The notes: a model not told the origin generated them from the sequence alone. A stretch of DNA of 64,000 nt from Stigmatella aurantiaca (GCF_900109545.1 NZ_FOAP01000012.1:124001-188000); one strand, 5' to 3'; counted from the stretch's first letter, positions 43,516 through 52,591 are shown. Translations and numbers: made by a program.

Positions 43516-44835
43516 ATGGCCGAGAACCTGAAAATCACCCAAGGCCAGTCGGAGAACCTGGGGGAGTTTGGCCGCGAGCACTCGGAGAAGCTCCAGGCCA
43601 TGGCGCGCGGGCTGGTGAGCGGGCTCTACATGCTGGTGCGGTCCGCGAAGATGTACGACCCGGACAACGCCGTCTTCCAGAAGCCGCTGCTGCAATTGCA
43701 GGATCTCATCAACCAGATCCTCTCCAAGGAGGGGCGGCTGGAGCTGGTGGGGGTGAAGGACTCGTTCTACCTGAACAACATGCTGGTGAAGGTGGACCTG
43801 AACTCCATCGACAACCAGCGCTACCTGCTGACGGAGCTGCGGGCCAAGGACGTGGGCGGCTTCTCGTTGACCAAGTCCATCACGGTGCCGGAGCTGAAGA
43901 ACTTCGTCTGGATCTTCAGCAAGGAGCAGACGGCGCAGGTGGAGGAGGACGGGCTCGCGCAGCGCAAGCTGCTGAACATGAAGGTGGCCCGGTTCTCCAA
44001 GCTCCGCGAGAAGCTGAGCAAGGAAGACGACTCGCTGGAGAACCCGAACGACCAGAAGGTGGATCGCAAGAAGTACGCGCTGACCATCTACGCGCGCGCG
44101 GTGTTCTTCCTCCAGAAGTACATGGAGTCAGTGCGCGAGGGAAAGCCGATGAACTCGGCCAAGGCGCTGCGGCTGGTGCAGGACTTCGTGGACATCTCCT
44201 ATGACCAGAAGACGCACTTCCTGGGGATGACGACGACGAAGCGCGAGGAGGACTACCTCGTCTACCACCAGGTGAACGTCTGCCTCATCAGCATCGTGTT
44301 CGGGGCGGAGCTGGGGCTGACGAAGCCGCAGCTGCGGGACCTGGGGTACATCGCGCTGTTCCACGACGCGGGGATGATCACCATTCCGGAGGAGCTGGCG
44401 ACCAAGAAGGGGGCGCTGACGCCAGAGGAGAAGGCGCTGTTCCAGAAGGCGCCGCTCATCTCGGTGCGCAACATCCTGATGGAGAAGGGCTTCTCGCGCT
44501 CCACGCTGCTGCGGGTGGTGACGACGTTCGAGCACAAGACGGACTTCGGCACGGCGGTGCGGGACTCGAACGGCAACATCCAGATGGTCATCCCCAAGAT
44601 GAACCTGGGGGTGTACGCGAAGATCATCTCCATCTGCGCCGCGTACGACGCGCTGACGAGCAAGCGCCCCTACCGGGACGCCTACGGCCCGGACGTGGCG
44701 CTGATGCTGATGTGGACGGAGCTGCGCAGCAAGTTCGATCCGGAGCTGCTCCAGGTCTTCATGCGCGTGATGGCCATCCAGCCGGTGAAGGTGCTCTCCA
44801 AGCGCCAGCAGAACGTGTCACTGTCCGGGGTGTAA
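43516..44835 (+). CDS. Degenerate HD-GYP-like protein
   Basis: 439 residues. The N-terminal part (about 25-135) resembles that of the upstream HEAT protein. The C-terminal HD domain keeps H251 in VYHQVN, H283-D284 in LFHDAG and a later EH (E339-H340). The GYP element expected after the HHxxxxGxG motif is not there: EHKTDFGTAVRDSNG stands in its place. Binding or hydrolysis of cyclic di-GMP is therefore doubtful. It ends before an AT-rich accessory region. Confidence 0.85.
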   Translation: MAENLKITQGQSENLGEFGREHSEKLQAMARGLVSGLYMLVRSAKMYDPDNAVFQKPLLQLQDLINQILSKEGRLELVGVKDSFYLNNMLVKVDLNSIDNQRYLLTELRAKDVGGFSLTKSITVPELKNFVWIFSKEQTAQVEEDGLAQRKLLNMKVARFSKLREKLSKEDDSLENPNDQKVDRKKYALTIYARAVFFLQKYMESVREGKPMNSAKALRLVQDFVDISYDQKTHFLGMTTTKREEDYLVYHQVNVCLISIVFGAELGLTKPQLRDLGYIALFHDAGMITIPEELATKKGALTPEEKALFQKAPLISVRNILMEKGFSRSTLLRVVTTFEHKTDFGTAVRDSNGNIQMVIPKMNLGVYAKIISICAAYDALTSKRPYRDAYGPDVALMLMWTELRSKFDPELLQVFMRVMAIQPVKVLSKRQQNVSLSGV

Positions 44836-44866
44836 GCGTTTTAAATACCCTCCCAAGAGCCGGGGG

Positions 44867-45991
44867 CTATTCCCTATCTTTCTTCTTTGATTGATACGCT
44901 GTCAGAAGTGCGTCTTCGAAGGCGATTTGAAAATCAAAAAACTCTCTCTTTTCCGTCAAATAAAGACTAATTTCTTTCGTATCCTTCATCGAAGGCAGAC
45001 TCCGATTGAATTTGAGCTGCAAAAACACCGTCAGCACGATCCGGTAAAGAGGGGCGGCGTAACTAAACAACACCCGATCAGACACAGGTAGACGAAGACT
45101 ATCGGCTGACACCGGATTTCCATGGATAAAGCTATTTCGGCATTCGTAGAGCGCATTGCAAATCCAGAAGGCAAGTGGCTCTCTGCGTTCAGTCTTTCCA
45201 CTTGGATCAATGATTGGGCTTTCACAATCCGGGTTTTGCCAAACCATCTGCTTTATAAGTTCAAGCACCTTGTTTCGATTGACTCGGCCATCTTCTCCTG
45301 GATGAGCCAGGATCTCGAACGCACTCACCCACAAGGCAACAATGCGGCCGACATCGTAGAAAGTGGTATCACCCGCTGCAGGCATCAACGAGGCGTGGTA
45401 GGCCATATTCAACGAACGAAATAGAGCGATGTCCGACCGACTCGGTTCGGCACTTTCATACCGGCGGCGCCAGCGCATGAGCAACTCCTGGAACAGCGGT
45501 CTATCGATATAACTACGCTCAAGACTACTTATAGGCAGACCTGGCAAAGACTGCCCCCGAAACAGTTGAACATCCTGGAGTTCCGTAACCGCCGGAGTCT
45601 TGCACTTCAGTACCTCGTAAGGTTCTTCGATCATCCAAGGATAGAAGGCGAAAGACTCTCCAAAAAATATTTCCTCTCCGCTCCAATCATTAAGCGCAAA
45701 CGCCCGGCCATAAGGAATGACGGAAAGCGCTATCAGATTACGAAAGCTCGACAGTGCATCAATCGTCCGAAACGTGGCAGGAGCATCCAAACGACGCAGG
45801 AGCACAGTCGGCGCGCAACTCTCACCGAAGGCATCTGTAAACCTGTTGAGAAAAGTGCTCAAACTAGCATATTCTTGGCAAAGCACGATGACACGAGGGT
45901 CGTGAGCAGGAGCGAGGACCGCAGGACCTCCTTCGATGGCCTCCTCAAGTTCAACATTCGGCAAAACGAAAACGGGCGTCCACTCATCCAT
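44867..45991 (-). CDS. HEPN-motif protein of unknown function
   Basis: 374 residues from ATG 45991. The frame is open to 46102, but that start lies inside a palindrome. The C-terminal helical part contains ECRNSFIHGNP, an R-x4-H motif (R285, H290) typical of HEPN RNases used in toxin-antitoxin and phage-defence systems. The N-terminal half has no recognised fold. Base composition is clearly less GC-rich than the rest of the window, with many A/T third positions, so the gene is probably acquired. No nucleotidyltransferase (MNT) partner is adjacent. Toxic RNase activity is a hypothesis. Confidence 0.7.
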   Translation of the reverse strand: MDEWTPVFVLPNVELEEAIEGGPAVLAPAHDPRVIVLCQEYASLSTFLNRFTDAFGESCAPTVLLRRLDAPATFRTIDALSSFRNLIALSVIPYGRAFALNDWSGEEIFFGESFAFYPWMIEEPYEVLKCKTPAVTELQDVQLFRGQSLPGLPISSLERSYIDRPLFQELLMRWRRRYESAEPSRSDIALFRSLNMAYHASLMPAAGDTTFYDVGRIVALWVSAFEILAHPGEDGRVNRNKVLELIKQMVWQNPDCESPIIDPSGKTERREPLAFWICNALYECRNSFIHGNPVSADSLRLPVSDRVLFSYAAPLYRIVLTVFLQLKFNRSLPSMKDTKEISLYLTEKREFFDFQIAFEDALLTAYQSKKKDRE

Positions 45992-46091
45992 ATGGGCGAT
46001 GTTGGTATAGCAAATCCGGTGGATCAAGATTCCAAAAGCCGATTTCGAAGATAGAGCGGACGATGGCCATTCAGCCTGAAGGCAACCAACC

Positions 46092-46112
46092 ATTTGGCAC
46101 AAAGTGCCAAAT
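46092..46112. promoter_or_regulatory. Perfect operator-like palindrome
   Basis: ATTTGGCAC (46092-46100) and GTGCCAAAT (46104-46112) are exact complements across AAA, about 100 bp upstream of the HEPN gene start. The form suits a dimeric repressor. As RNA it would be a 9-bp hairpin without a clean U-run. Confidence 0.5.
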
Positions 46113-46221
46113 CCAATAAGGTCACGAATAGCCCTATGTTCGCATGGTCCGCCTATTTATCTACCGCACCAGCACTCCGAGCAGAGGCAAGACCGAAGCC
46201 ACAAGAGCCAATATAGGAGAG

Positions 46222-46983
46222 TCAAGTAGCCGAACGCCCACCAATCTCAGGAAAGCGTTCATAGGTTCGCCGGAGCGCATCCAAGTGAACTGGGTTGTCA
46301 AGATCAAGCGGCGAGTCCGTCAGTTGCACGATCCACCCTCCCATTGTCGCGCGCCGTACTCGTAAATGTAGGTCCGAGTCTCGAACCGGATCCGGAAACC
46401 CGATGGCGCGTGCGGCAGCGGCCGACCAATAGTTTAGCCACCCCAAGTGATGCGGAATCTCTGGAGAGCGGATGTCCTCACGGAGTTTCAGCCCTGGCAG
46501 CCCTCGTGGTGGAACTCCCGGCTTACGTTGGGAATGAACAATCTGTCGAGAGACTTCTACGCCCGCCTTGAACGGCGTCGCATGCCCCCATAACGCTTGC
46601 GAGCATTCCGCTATGGCTTCTAGCGAGTTCGCTGCCGCCGCAATGCCTGCCGCGTCTGAGGGCAAATGTGCATGAACATCGAACAACGGATGGCCACCTG
46701 GCCCGCTCCGCGCAGATATCCCCATCCCGTGGAGCGTCACGCGAAAGCCTTCGTCACCGTTGCAAACGAGAGGGAAGCCCTCCCCTTCAGGCATTTCCTG
46801 GCCCACCCAAGCGTCACGCAGAGGTAACTGGACCAACTTCCCCTCATCTGAAATCGTCCAATCCAGACGTAAGCCCGGAAAGGCCCCTTCAAGCCCGCGA
46901 ACCACTGCAAGTGGCCGGTTATCGCCGGGCACGAGTGCAGGAGCATAGACGATGATGCCAATAAAGTCGGGCGCACCTGACAT
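46222..46983 (-). CDS. DUF5953-type protein, probable immunity partner of the adjacent lipoprotein toxin
   Basis: 253 residues from ATG 46983, directly after the toxin stop (TGA-A-ATG); ATG 47004 would overlap the toxin by 20 bases. It is cytoplasmic, with no signal. The C-terminal block HLGWLNYWSAAAARAIGFPD, then GGWIVQLTDSPLDLDNPVHL and YERFPEIGGRS, is the part I associate with the myxobacterial DUF5953 family. Position immediately after a nuclease-type lipoprotein toxin supports an immunity role. The family name is from memory; the role is inferred. Confidence 0.68.
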   Translation of the reverse strand: MSGAPDFIGIIVYAPALVPGDNRPLAVVRGLEGAFPGLRLDWTISDEGKLVQLPLRDAWVGQEMPEGEGFPLVCNGDEGFRVTLHGMGISARSGPGGHPLFDVHAHLPSDAAGIAAAANSLEAIAECSQALWGHATPFKAGVEVSRQIVHSQRKPGVPPRGLPGLKLREDIRSPEIPHHLGWLNYWSAAAARAIGFPDPVRDSDLHLRVRRATMGGWIVQLTDSPLDLDNPVHLDALRRTYERFPEIGGRSAT

Positions 46984-46984
46984 T

Positions 46985-47893
46985 TCAACACCAATCCATG
47001 ACAACGATACTCAGCGTATTGTCTTCAAACTCTAGCATAGCCCTGTGTGCAGCGCTTCGCACCCCGACGCGAAAGTCAAAACCACAGGCCGCTGCGAGTT
47101 CGCGCTCGCGCCGCAACTCCTTCGCCTGTTTTCTGACAACAACCGCCTGAAGCTCGATTGGGTATGTATCAAAATTATCCGTCTTAACCTCCCAAAGCAC
47201 GCCTGCGACGACTTGCAGCGCGTCGAATGCCTTGCCGTTGACGAGCGCATTTGCACCACGATACCCATTAAACGGCACATTGTCGGCACACCTGTTGTGC
47301 AAGGCATTTCCACCCTTGGGTGCAATGCGCTTGGGGGCACACTCAGGGCGGCGCTCCCGCTCCGAGGGCTCGGTCGGTTCTGGAGGAAACCAATCCTGCC
47401 CTGATGGCTTGGGCTTGAGATGTCTCTCCACAGAGGATTGTCGTGAGGCAGCTTTCGTTTTGGGCACGGACTCTACTTCTTCGGGAATACTTCCTTTCAG
47501 TTCATACGCATCCAGAGCCTCTTTGATGGCAATGCCCACCACCACAACGCCAACAACGATCACCGCCCCTACAACGATCTCCGGGGCGGCCAAGACACAG
47601 AGCCCGATTCCAAAGGCCGCCGTGCCCGCCGAGGCGACCGCGCATCTTCCCCTGGGGTCGTTAAACCGGATTCGGTCATGGTCAAGAGATTGAAAGCACC
47701 TCTCCACCAGCGCAGGCCAGGACTGGGAAGCCTCTCGGACTGCGCAACGTCCCTCATCCCTCCAGGGCAATGTCGCCGCTCTCTGGAGGTTGGCGGCCCT
47801 CATCTCCCGGAGCACGCGCGCCCTTGAGTCCGGCACTGGGGTAGCGCACGCCGCAAGTAGAAACAGAAGTGCAGAATAGGCGCGGAGTCGCAT
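46985..47893 (-). CDS. SitA-like lipoprotein toxin with PD-(D/E)XK-type nuclease end
   Basis: 302 residues. The N-terminus has a short signal with lipobox LAAC (C16). A middle hydrophobic Val/Gly segment (about 93-125) resembles the membrane-active central part of SitA toxins. A charged linker follows, then a C-terminal domain of about 120 residues beginning at ECAPKRIAPKGGNALHNRCA (DUF6310-like). In it, D224 (GKAFDAL) and E235-x-K237 (LWEVKTDN) form a restriction-endonuclease-like core. Together with the downstream DUF5953 gene it makes a toxin/immunity pair delivered by outer-membrane exchange. Catalytic assignment is inferred from motif spacing. Confidence 0.72.
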   Translation of the reverse strand: MRLRAYSALLFLLAACATPVPDSRARVLREMRAANLQRAATLPWRDEGRCAVREASQSWPALVERCFQSLDHDRIRFNDPRGRCAVASAGTAAFGIGLCVLAAPEIVVGAVIVVGVVVVGIAIKEALDAYELKGSIPEEVESVPKTKAASRQSSVERHLKPKPSGQDWFPPEPTEPSERERRPECAPKRIAPKGGNALHNRCADNVPFNGYRGANALVNGKAFDALQVVAGVLWEVKTDNFDTYPIELQAVVVRKQAKELRRERELAAACGFDFRVGVRSAAHRAMLEFEDNTLSIVVMDWC

Positions 47894-48129
47894 GGCTACA
47901 TCCTGTCAGTTACGTCAGGCCGTTGAAGATGCGGAAGAGAACGTGCCTCTGTCCAGGGTGTAGGCTCCCTTCCGGCCTCGACGGAACGCCAAAAAAAACA
48001 GGAAAACCTATTAAAGCAGTTTATCCCGGTGGACGGCCCTGTTTTCGTGGCACCGAGGTTCTCAATGTCCAGCCATCCAGCGTTTCTGTCCTAGCGCGGC
48101 GTCATCCTGTCGGCGTTGGGTCTGATGAC

Positions 48130-49010
48130 CCTTCACTGCACCCCTCTTGCGGAGGAGCTGTCCTCCGAAACGGGACTCTCGCCGAGGGACTGGTGTCCGT
48201 GGCCCTGAGACCCGCGGTCAACACGGCGCTCTGCCTGGAAGCAAGGCCTGCGTCGTCCTACAACGGCCTGGAAGCCACGATCGCCGCCTGCAACGGGGGC
48301 TCGATCCAAGCGTGGACCTATACGAACGGAACCCTTCGCGTGGGCAACTGCTGCCTGGACGTGAACGGGGGCGTGGACTTCAATGGCACCCGGATTCACC
48401 TCTAGGAATGCATGGCGGGCAACGCCAACCAGCAGTGGGTGCGCCAGGGCAAGCGGTGGGTCTGGGCCCAGCACAACAAGTGCCTCCACGTCGATGGCAG
48501 CAAGGGCGTCGCGGGCACCGTGGTGCACCTGTGGACGTGTGACTTGCAGCGAGGCCAGGAGTGGACCGCCGGTGGCACCGGCGTGTGCCAAGCACCTACC
48601 AAAGGCCTACGCCCACGGATCCCGGCTGGACCAGCAGGAGGTCTGGTTCAACTGGAGCGCGAGGGCTACGAAGTCCCCGCGCCCTGGGGCGATGCGTACG
48701 TTACCGACAGCCAAGTCGCCTACTGCGACTCGGACCACCTGGGTGCGGTGGACTTCACGGTGACCAGCCATGGCTACGCGGTGCCCACGGGCAAGGTCCG
48801 CGTCTCAGTTCGGACCAGAGCACCACGTTCACCTGGCGGCTGTCCACGGGCGCAACCTCGGAAACGGGGACGGGCTGCCCGTCCGTCCCGGGCCAAGTGG
48901 TCACCGTTCGCCTCCCGGCAGGCCTCCAGGCCGTTCAGCTGGAGGCCAAGGACGGCCCTGGCAACCTGAGCACCGACACCCTCTTGATCCAGGTCAAGAC
49001 GCTGCAGTGA
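48130..49010 (+). pseudogene. Broken ricin-B lectin-type secreted protein gene
   Basis: The first readable part (about 48190-48402) encodes a ricin-B repeat (ALCLEARP, IAACNGG, QAWTY, CCLDVNGG, GTRIHL). It stops at TAG 48403. The same frame then continues with ECMAGNANQQWVRQGKRWVW and KCLHVDGSKGVAGTVVHLWTC, a perfect second half. The expected residue at the stop is the Trp of the LWxC-NQQW motif, so TGG became TAG. A further frameshift near 48810 moves the last 65 residues (TFTWRLSTG through LLIQVKTLQ) to another frame. No signal peptide is found upstream. The gene is dead or needs suppression. Confidence 0.72.
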
Positions 49011-49018
49011 GCCTGCCC

Positions 49019-49088
49019 CGGTTGGGTGACTCACCGTCGCTGGATGTACCTCAGCGACGGTGAGCAGAAATCGGGGTAAGCCCAACCG
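49019..49088. terminator. Nested bidirectional hairpin
   Basis: An inner perfect 13-bp stem (49030-49042 with 49052-49064) is enclosed by outer 8-bp arms CGGTTGGG (49019-49026) and CCCAACCG (49081-49088). It lies between the convergent lectin pseudogene and the small minus-strand gene. Confidence 0.65.
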
Positions 49089-49093
49089 CCAGA

Positions 49094-49312
49094 TTACCCG
49101 CCAATGTTGCGGATGATGCTCATCGACATCTCGTGCATCGCCTTCATCATCTGCGTGATCATCTGAACGACTTCCTGCATTTTCTGCATCTCCAACTGCG
49201 CCTGCATCTGAGGCCGCATCTCCTCGGGCGCCTGGGCAATCCACTCATTTTCCTTGCGCGTGTTGCCCCGGATTCCGCCCATCACCTGTCCCGCTACACC
49301 ACCGATCGACAT
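49094..49312 (-). CDS. Small Met-rich helical protein
   Basis: 72 residues from ATG 49312, chosen because AGGAG lies 6-7 nt upstream (ATG 49318 touches the same site). A Gly-rich start (MSIGGVAGQVMGGIRGN) is followed by one long amphipathic helix rich in Met and Gln (EMQKMQEVVQMITQMMKAMH) and ending in IRNIGG. There is no signal peptide. The form recalls small secreted or filament subunits, but no family is recognised. Confidence 0.6.
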   Translation of the reverse strand: MSIGGVAGQVMGGIRGNTRKENEWIAQAPEEMRPQMQAQLEMQKMQEVVQMITQMMKAMHEMSMSIIRNIGG

Positions 49313-49422
49313 GGTCATCTCCTTGAAAGCAGCAGGGAACTTCGAATTCTGCATTTACGTCTGCTGGACACTGACACCAGGATGAACGTCTCCCGGGCTC
49401 CGGCACCGCTCGGCCGCTGCGC

Positions 49423-49860
49423 TCAGTGCAGGTTCGGGTTGTGCTTCAGACGGCTGATCCGGGCATGCGTATGCTTCTGGGCCGGCAACAGCTGTTGGCG
49501 GGCGAAGGTGCGCGCGGCGCCGTGGAGCTTGTCCATGTCGCGGTTGTAGTCCGCCAAGCCGTGGTCCTCGCCCTGCTCCAGCGCATCGATGGCGGCCTTC
49601 TCGCCCAGCAAGTCCGCGCCGCCTTGGACCGCCTTGGCAAAGGTGCCCCACAGCCCGGAACTGTCAGCGGGTTGGCCCCCCAGACTCTGGATGCGCTCCT
49701 TGATGGCGGCCACACGGGCCTCGTGGTCTTGCCTGCACGCGTCCAGTTCCGTGCGGGCGAGGTCGCTCTTGATGTGTTTGCTCGCCTGCCGGTAGGTCTC
49801 CACGGCGGACAACTCCCCCCTCAGAAAGGAGTTCAGCGCGTCGATGTCAGTGTTGGCCAT
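49423..49860 (-). CDS. DUF2383 (PA2169-like) four-helix protein
   Basis: 145 residues from ATG 49860 with AAGGAA upstream. The sequence starts MANTDIDALNSFLRGELSAV then ETYRQASKHI, the DUF2383 signature of a ferritin-like four-helix bundle. Further helices carry LDACRQDHEARVAAIKERIQ, GEDHGLADYNRDMDKLHGAA and LLPAQKHTHARISRL. Metal-ligand-like E/H residues are present. In other bacteria such proteins are linked to stress or spore coats. Cytoplasmic; function unknown. Confidence 0.82.
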   Translation of the reverse strand: MANTDIDALNSFLRGELSAVETYRQASKHIKSDLARTELDACRQDHEARVAAIKERIQSLGGQPADSSGLWGTFAKAVQGGADLLGEKAAIDALEQGEDHGLADYNRDMDKLHGAARTFARQQLLPAQKHTHARISRLKHNPNLH

Positions 49861-50273
49861 GGCGTAGTTCCTTGGAATCCGTGACGTGAAGCCGCTTTGC
49901 ACAAAGGTGATGCACGCCCTCGATTCAGCAACGAAGACTTGTTTCCTCTCATCCTCAGCAGGCGAGCGGGTGTCCCGGGAAGCTCCGGTGGACCACAGCG
50001 CCCACCCCATCAGCACGGATTGGAAGAAGAGCCGCACGAACCGCCTCCTTGCGGCCATATGCCACACGGACCGCGCCTCGACGCCTTGCTCACCTGGCAA
50101 GACAGTAGGCAAGGGAGTGCCAATCGGTCCGCCTCGGTGCGCGGAGAAGAAGGCGGAGCAGGCCGCGTCAAACTCTCGTCAAACTCTCCACGTGGGCCTC
50201 CCGGCTGGCAGTGTCCGGCGTCCTCACCGCCGTGTAGGGACGACCAGGTGCGCGGAGACCATGTTCGTGCTTC
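49861..50273. other. Intergenic region, no gene seen
   Basis: The minus frame of the DUF2383 gene stays open here but lacks conservation. A tandem 11-bp repeat, CGTCAAACTCT twice (50166-50187), is the only structure noticed. Confidence 0.4.
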
Positions 50274-51323
50274 TCACAGGACCTCGGTCTTCAGGTCCGG
50301 GAAGACCTTGCCCACCTTGCCGAGGAGATAGTCCCCGTAGGTGCCCTGGAAGGCATGCACGCTCTGCCGGTCCCAGCGCTCGGAGGCATCATCCGCCGCC
50401 GCACCCGCGAGGGCCGGGGATTCAATGGGCCGGACCGCCGCCGTCCACCCCGGGTCGAAGAAGAACGGCCAGGACAGGCGGTCACGGCCCGCCCGGTTCT
50501 GCACCCGGTGTGGCGTCGAACGGTAGACGCCCCGGGTCATGCGGTCGAGCATGTCCCCGATGTTGCACACGAACGAGCCGGGCACGGGCGGCGCCTCCAC
50601 CCAGCGCACCTGGCCCCCCTGGCGCGACTTGACCTGAAGCCCTCCCGCCTCGTCCTGCTTGAGGAGGGTCAGCATGCCGTAGTCCGTGTGCTCGCCCACC
50701 CCCCAGATGGGGTGTCCGTCCTCGGCGGTGTCGTCCCCAGGGGGGTAGTTGAAGATGCGGAAGAGGACCAGCGGGTCGGCCGTGTAGCGCGCGGCGAAGT
50801 AGTCCTCCGCCAGCTCCAGGCTGAGTGCGATGCCCGACATGAGGGCATGGCTGAGCTGGGTGAGAGCGGCCATGTACGCCAGGACGGCGTCGCGCAGGCC
50901 CGAGGGCTCGCGGGGGAACAGGTTGGCGCCATGGAGGGGCGTCCCGGCCCGGACGAGCGGGTGCCCAGGTCCGAGCTCGGAACCAAAGTAGAGGCCTTCC
51001 TTGCGGTCCGGGCGGCCGGAGGTCAGCTCGCCCCCAACGGGGAAGTACCCGCGCCAGGCACGGCCGCCGAGCGCCATGCGGATGGCCAGCTTGTCCTCCA
51101 GCGGGAGCGCGAAGAAGCGGCGGCTCAAGTCCTCTAGATGAGATTGAAGCCCTGCGTCGACGCCATGGCCCACCGCATAGAAGAAGCCGCTCTCCCGGCA
51201 GGCCGCACCGATCTGGGTGGCGACAGCCTTCCGGTCCGCAGCACTCGAGGAACCACCGGTGAGCGCGCGGACATCGATCACGGGAAGACGGTCGAAGCCA
51301 TCGGCTGCGGATGCGGTGTTCAT
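50274..51323 (-). CDS. 2-oxoglutarate/Fe(II) oxygenase, isopenicillin-N-synthase type
   Basis: 349 residues from ATG 51323. The N-terminal DIOX_N region ([23 protein letters not shown]) precedes the double-stranded beta-helix core. Iron ligands are H212 and D214 ([12 protein letters not shown]) and H272 (STPHRV); the 2OG/carboxylate-binding Arg and Ser are in RLSWPF (R282, S284). It is soluble and probably acts on a small hydrophobic or amino-acid-like substrate. It is divergent from the hydrolase operon, sharing a 215-bp promoter region. No biosynthetic cluster surrounds it. Confidence 0.9.
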   Translation of the reverse strand: MNTASAADGFDRLPVIDVRALTGGSSSAADRKAVATQIGAACRESGFFYAVGHGVDAGLQSHLEDLSRRFFALPLEDKLAIRMALGGRAWRGYFPVGGELTSGRPDRKEGLYFGSELGPGHPLVRAGTPLHGANLFPREPSGLRDAVLAYMAALTQLSHALMSGIALSLELAEDYFAARYTADPLVLFRIFNYPPGDDTAEDGHPIWGVGEHTDYGMLTLLKQDEAGGLQVKSRQGGQVRWVEAPPVPGSFVCNIGDMLDRMTRGVYRSTPHRVQNRAGRDRLSWPFFFDPGWTAAVRPIESPALAGAAADDASERWDRQSVHAFQGTYGDYLLGKVGKVFPDLKTEVL

Positions 51324-51538
51324 GGGGAGGGTTCCTCTCGGGACGGCCGCAGAACGTGGGGCACACCCTAGCACGATGTGAGCGGAGGGCTGCTCGCCTG
51401 GCTCCGGGCGGAGGGCCAGGCGCTTCCGGACAGGAAAAAACCGCGCCATCACATTCGGTGAGAGGGCACTCCATCGCGGTGAGACGGGCGCGGCAGGGCA
51501 AGAGCGCCGTGTGCCTTCAGCCAGAAACGTGAGCCTTC

Positions 51539-52591
51539 ATGCGAACCGAATCCACTTCTCCTCCTCGCTACGCGGAGCACGTCGTGCCCTTCGTGGCCGG
51601 AGATGGCCGGCCGCTGAACCTCGTTCACATCCTCGGAGAGCGAGCGCCGGACAAGGGACCCGTGGTCCTTGTCCATGGGGCGGGTGTACGCGCCAACATC
51701 TTCCGCGCGCCCGTCGAGCAGTCCCTCGTGGATACACTCGTGACGGCTGGCTACGACGTGTGGCTAGAGAACTGGCGTGCGAGCATCGACCTCGAACCCA
51801 ACGCGTGGACGCTCGACCAGGCCGCCGTCCACGATCACCCCAAAGCCATCCAGACGATCGTCCGGGAAACTGGCTGGGATGAGGTGAAGGCCATCGTCCA
51901 CTGCCAGGGCTCGACGAGCTTCATGCTGTCGGCGGTGGCGGGGCTCGTCCCGCAGGTGAAGGTCATCGTCAGCAACGCCGTCTCCCTGCATCCCCAGGTG
52001 CCGCGCTCGGCGGGCTGGAAGGCCCGCTACGCCCTCCCTGTGGTGGCACGGCTGACGGACCACCTGAACCCTCAATGGGGTCTGGAGGCAAAGGGCGCCG
52101 TCGCCAGAGCCATCACCCTGCTGGTGAAGGCCACCCATCGAGAGTGTGACAACACCGTGTGCAGGCTGGCGAGCTTCACGTACGGCACGGGGTTCCCAAC
52201 GCTCTGGCGCCACGAGAACCTCAACCCCGAGACGCACGAGTGGCTGAAGCACGAGTTCGCCCAGGTACCGCTCACCTTCTTCCAGCAAATGGCCCAGTGC
52301 CTGCGCGCGGGGCAGCTGGTGCCGGTGGAGGGCTACCGGGAACTCCCCGAGGACGTGGCCGAGCGCCCGCCCGAGACGGACGCCCGCTTCGTCTTGCTCA
52401 CCGGAGCCTTGAACCGGTGCTTCCTGCCCGAGAGCCAGCGGCGCACCCATGAGCAGCTCTCGCGGCACCGGCCCGGCTACCACGCGCTGCACGTGATTCC
52501 CGGGTACGGGCACCTGGACATCTTCATGGGCCAGAACGCAGCCCGGGACGTCTTTCCTCTCATCCAGGCCGAGCTGGACAGGCCGGTGTAA
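51539..52591 (+). CDS. Alpha/beta hydrolase with Cys nucleophile elbow
   Basis: 350 residues. The oxyanion segment is VLVHGAGVRANIF. The nucleophile elbow reads V120-H-C-Q-G124, placing Cys122 where Ser is usual, as in PHA synthases (G-x-C-x-G). The terminal His is in PGYGHLDIF. It is the first of five tightly packed genes ending at 57637. Its partner enzymes suggest a steroid or terpenoid ester, lactone or CoA substrate, but this is an inference. Confidence 0.85.
   Translation: MRTESTSPPRYAEHVVPFVAGDGRPLNLVHILGERAPDKGPVVLVHGAGVRANIFRAPVEQSLVDTLVTAGYDVWLENWRASIDLEPNAWTLDQAAVHDHPKAIQTIVRETGWDEVKAIVHCQGSTSFMLSAVAGLVPQVKVIVSNAVSLHPQVPRSAGWKARYALPVVARLTDHLNPQWGLEAKGAVARAITLLVKATHRECDNTVCRLASFTYGTGFPTLWRHENLNPETHEWLKHEFAQVPLTFFQQMAQCLRAGQLVPVEGYRELPEDVAERPPETDARFVLLTGALNRCFLPESQRRTHEQLSRHRPGYHALHVIPGYGHLDIFMGQNAARDVFPLIQAELDRPV

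Noticed and set aside
49861-50112. Extension of the DUF2383 protein to 229 residues
   Set aside because: DUF2383 proteins start at MANTDIDALNSF; the extension has no conservation or ribosome site advantage.
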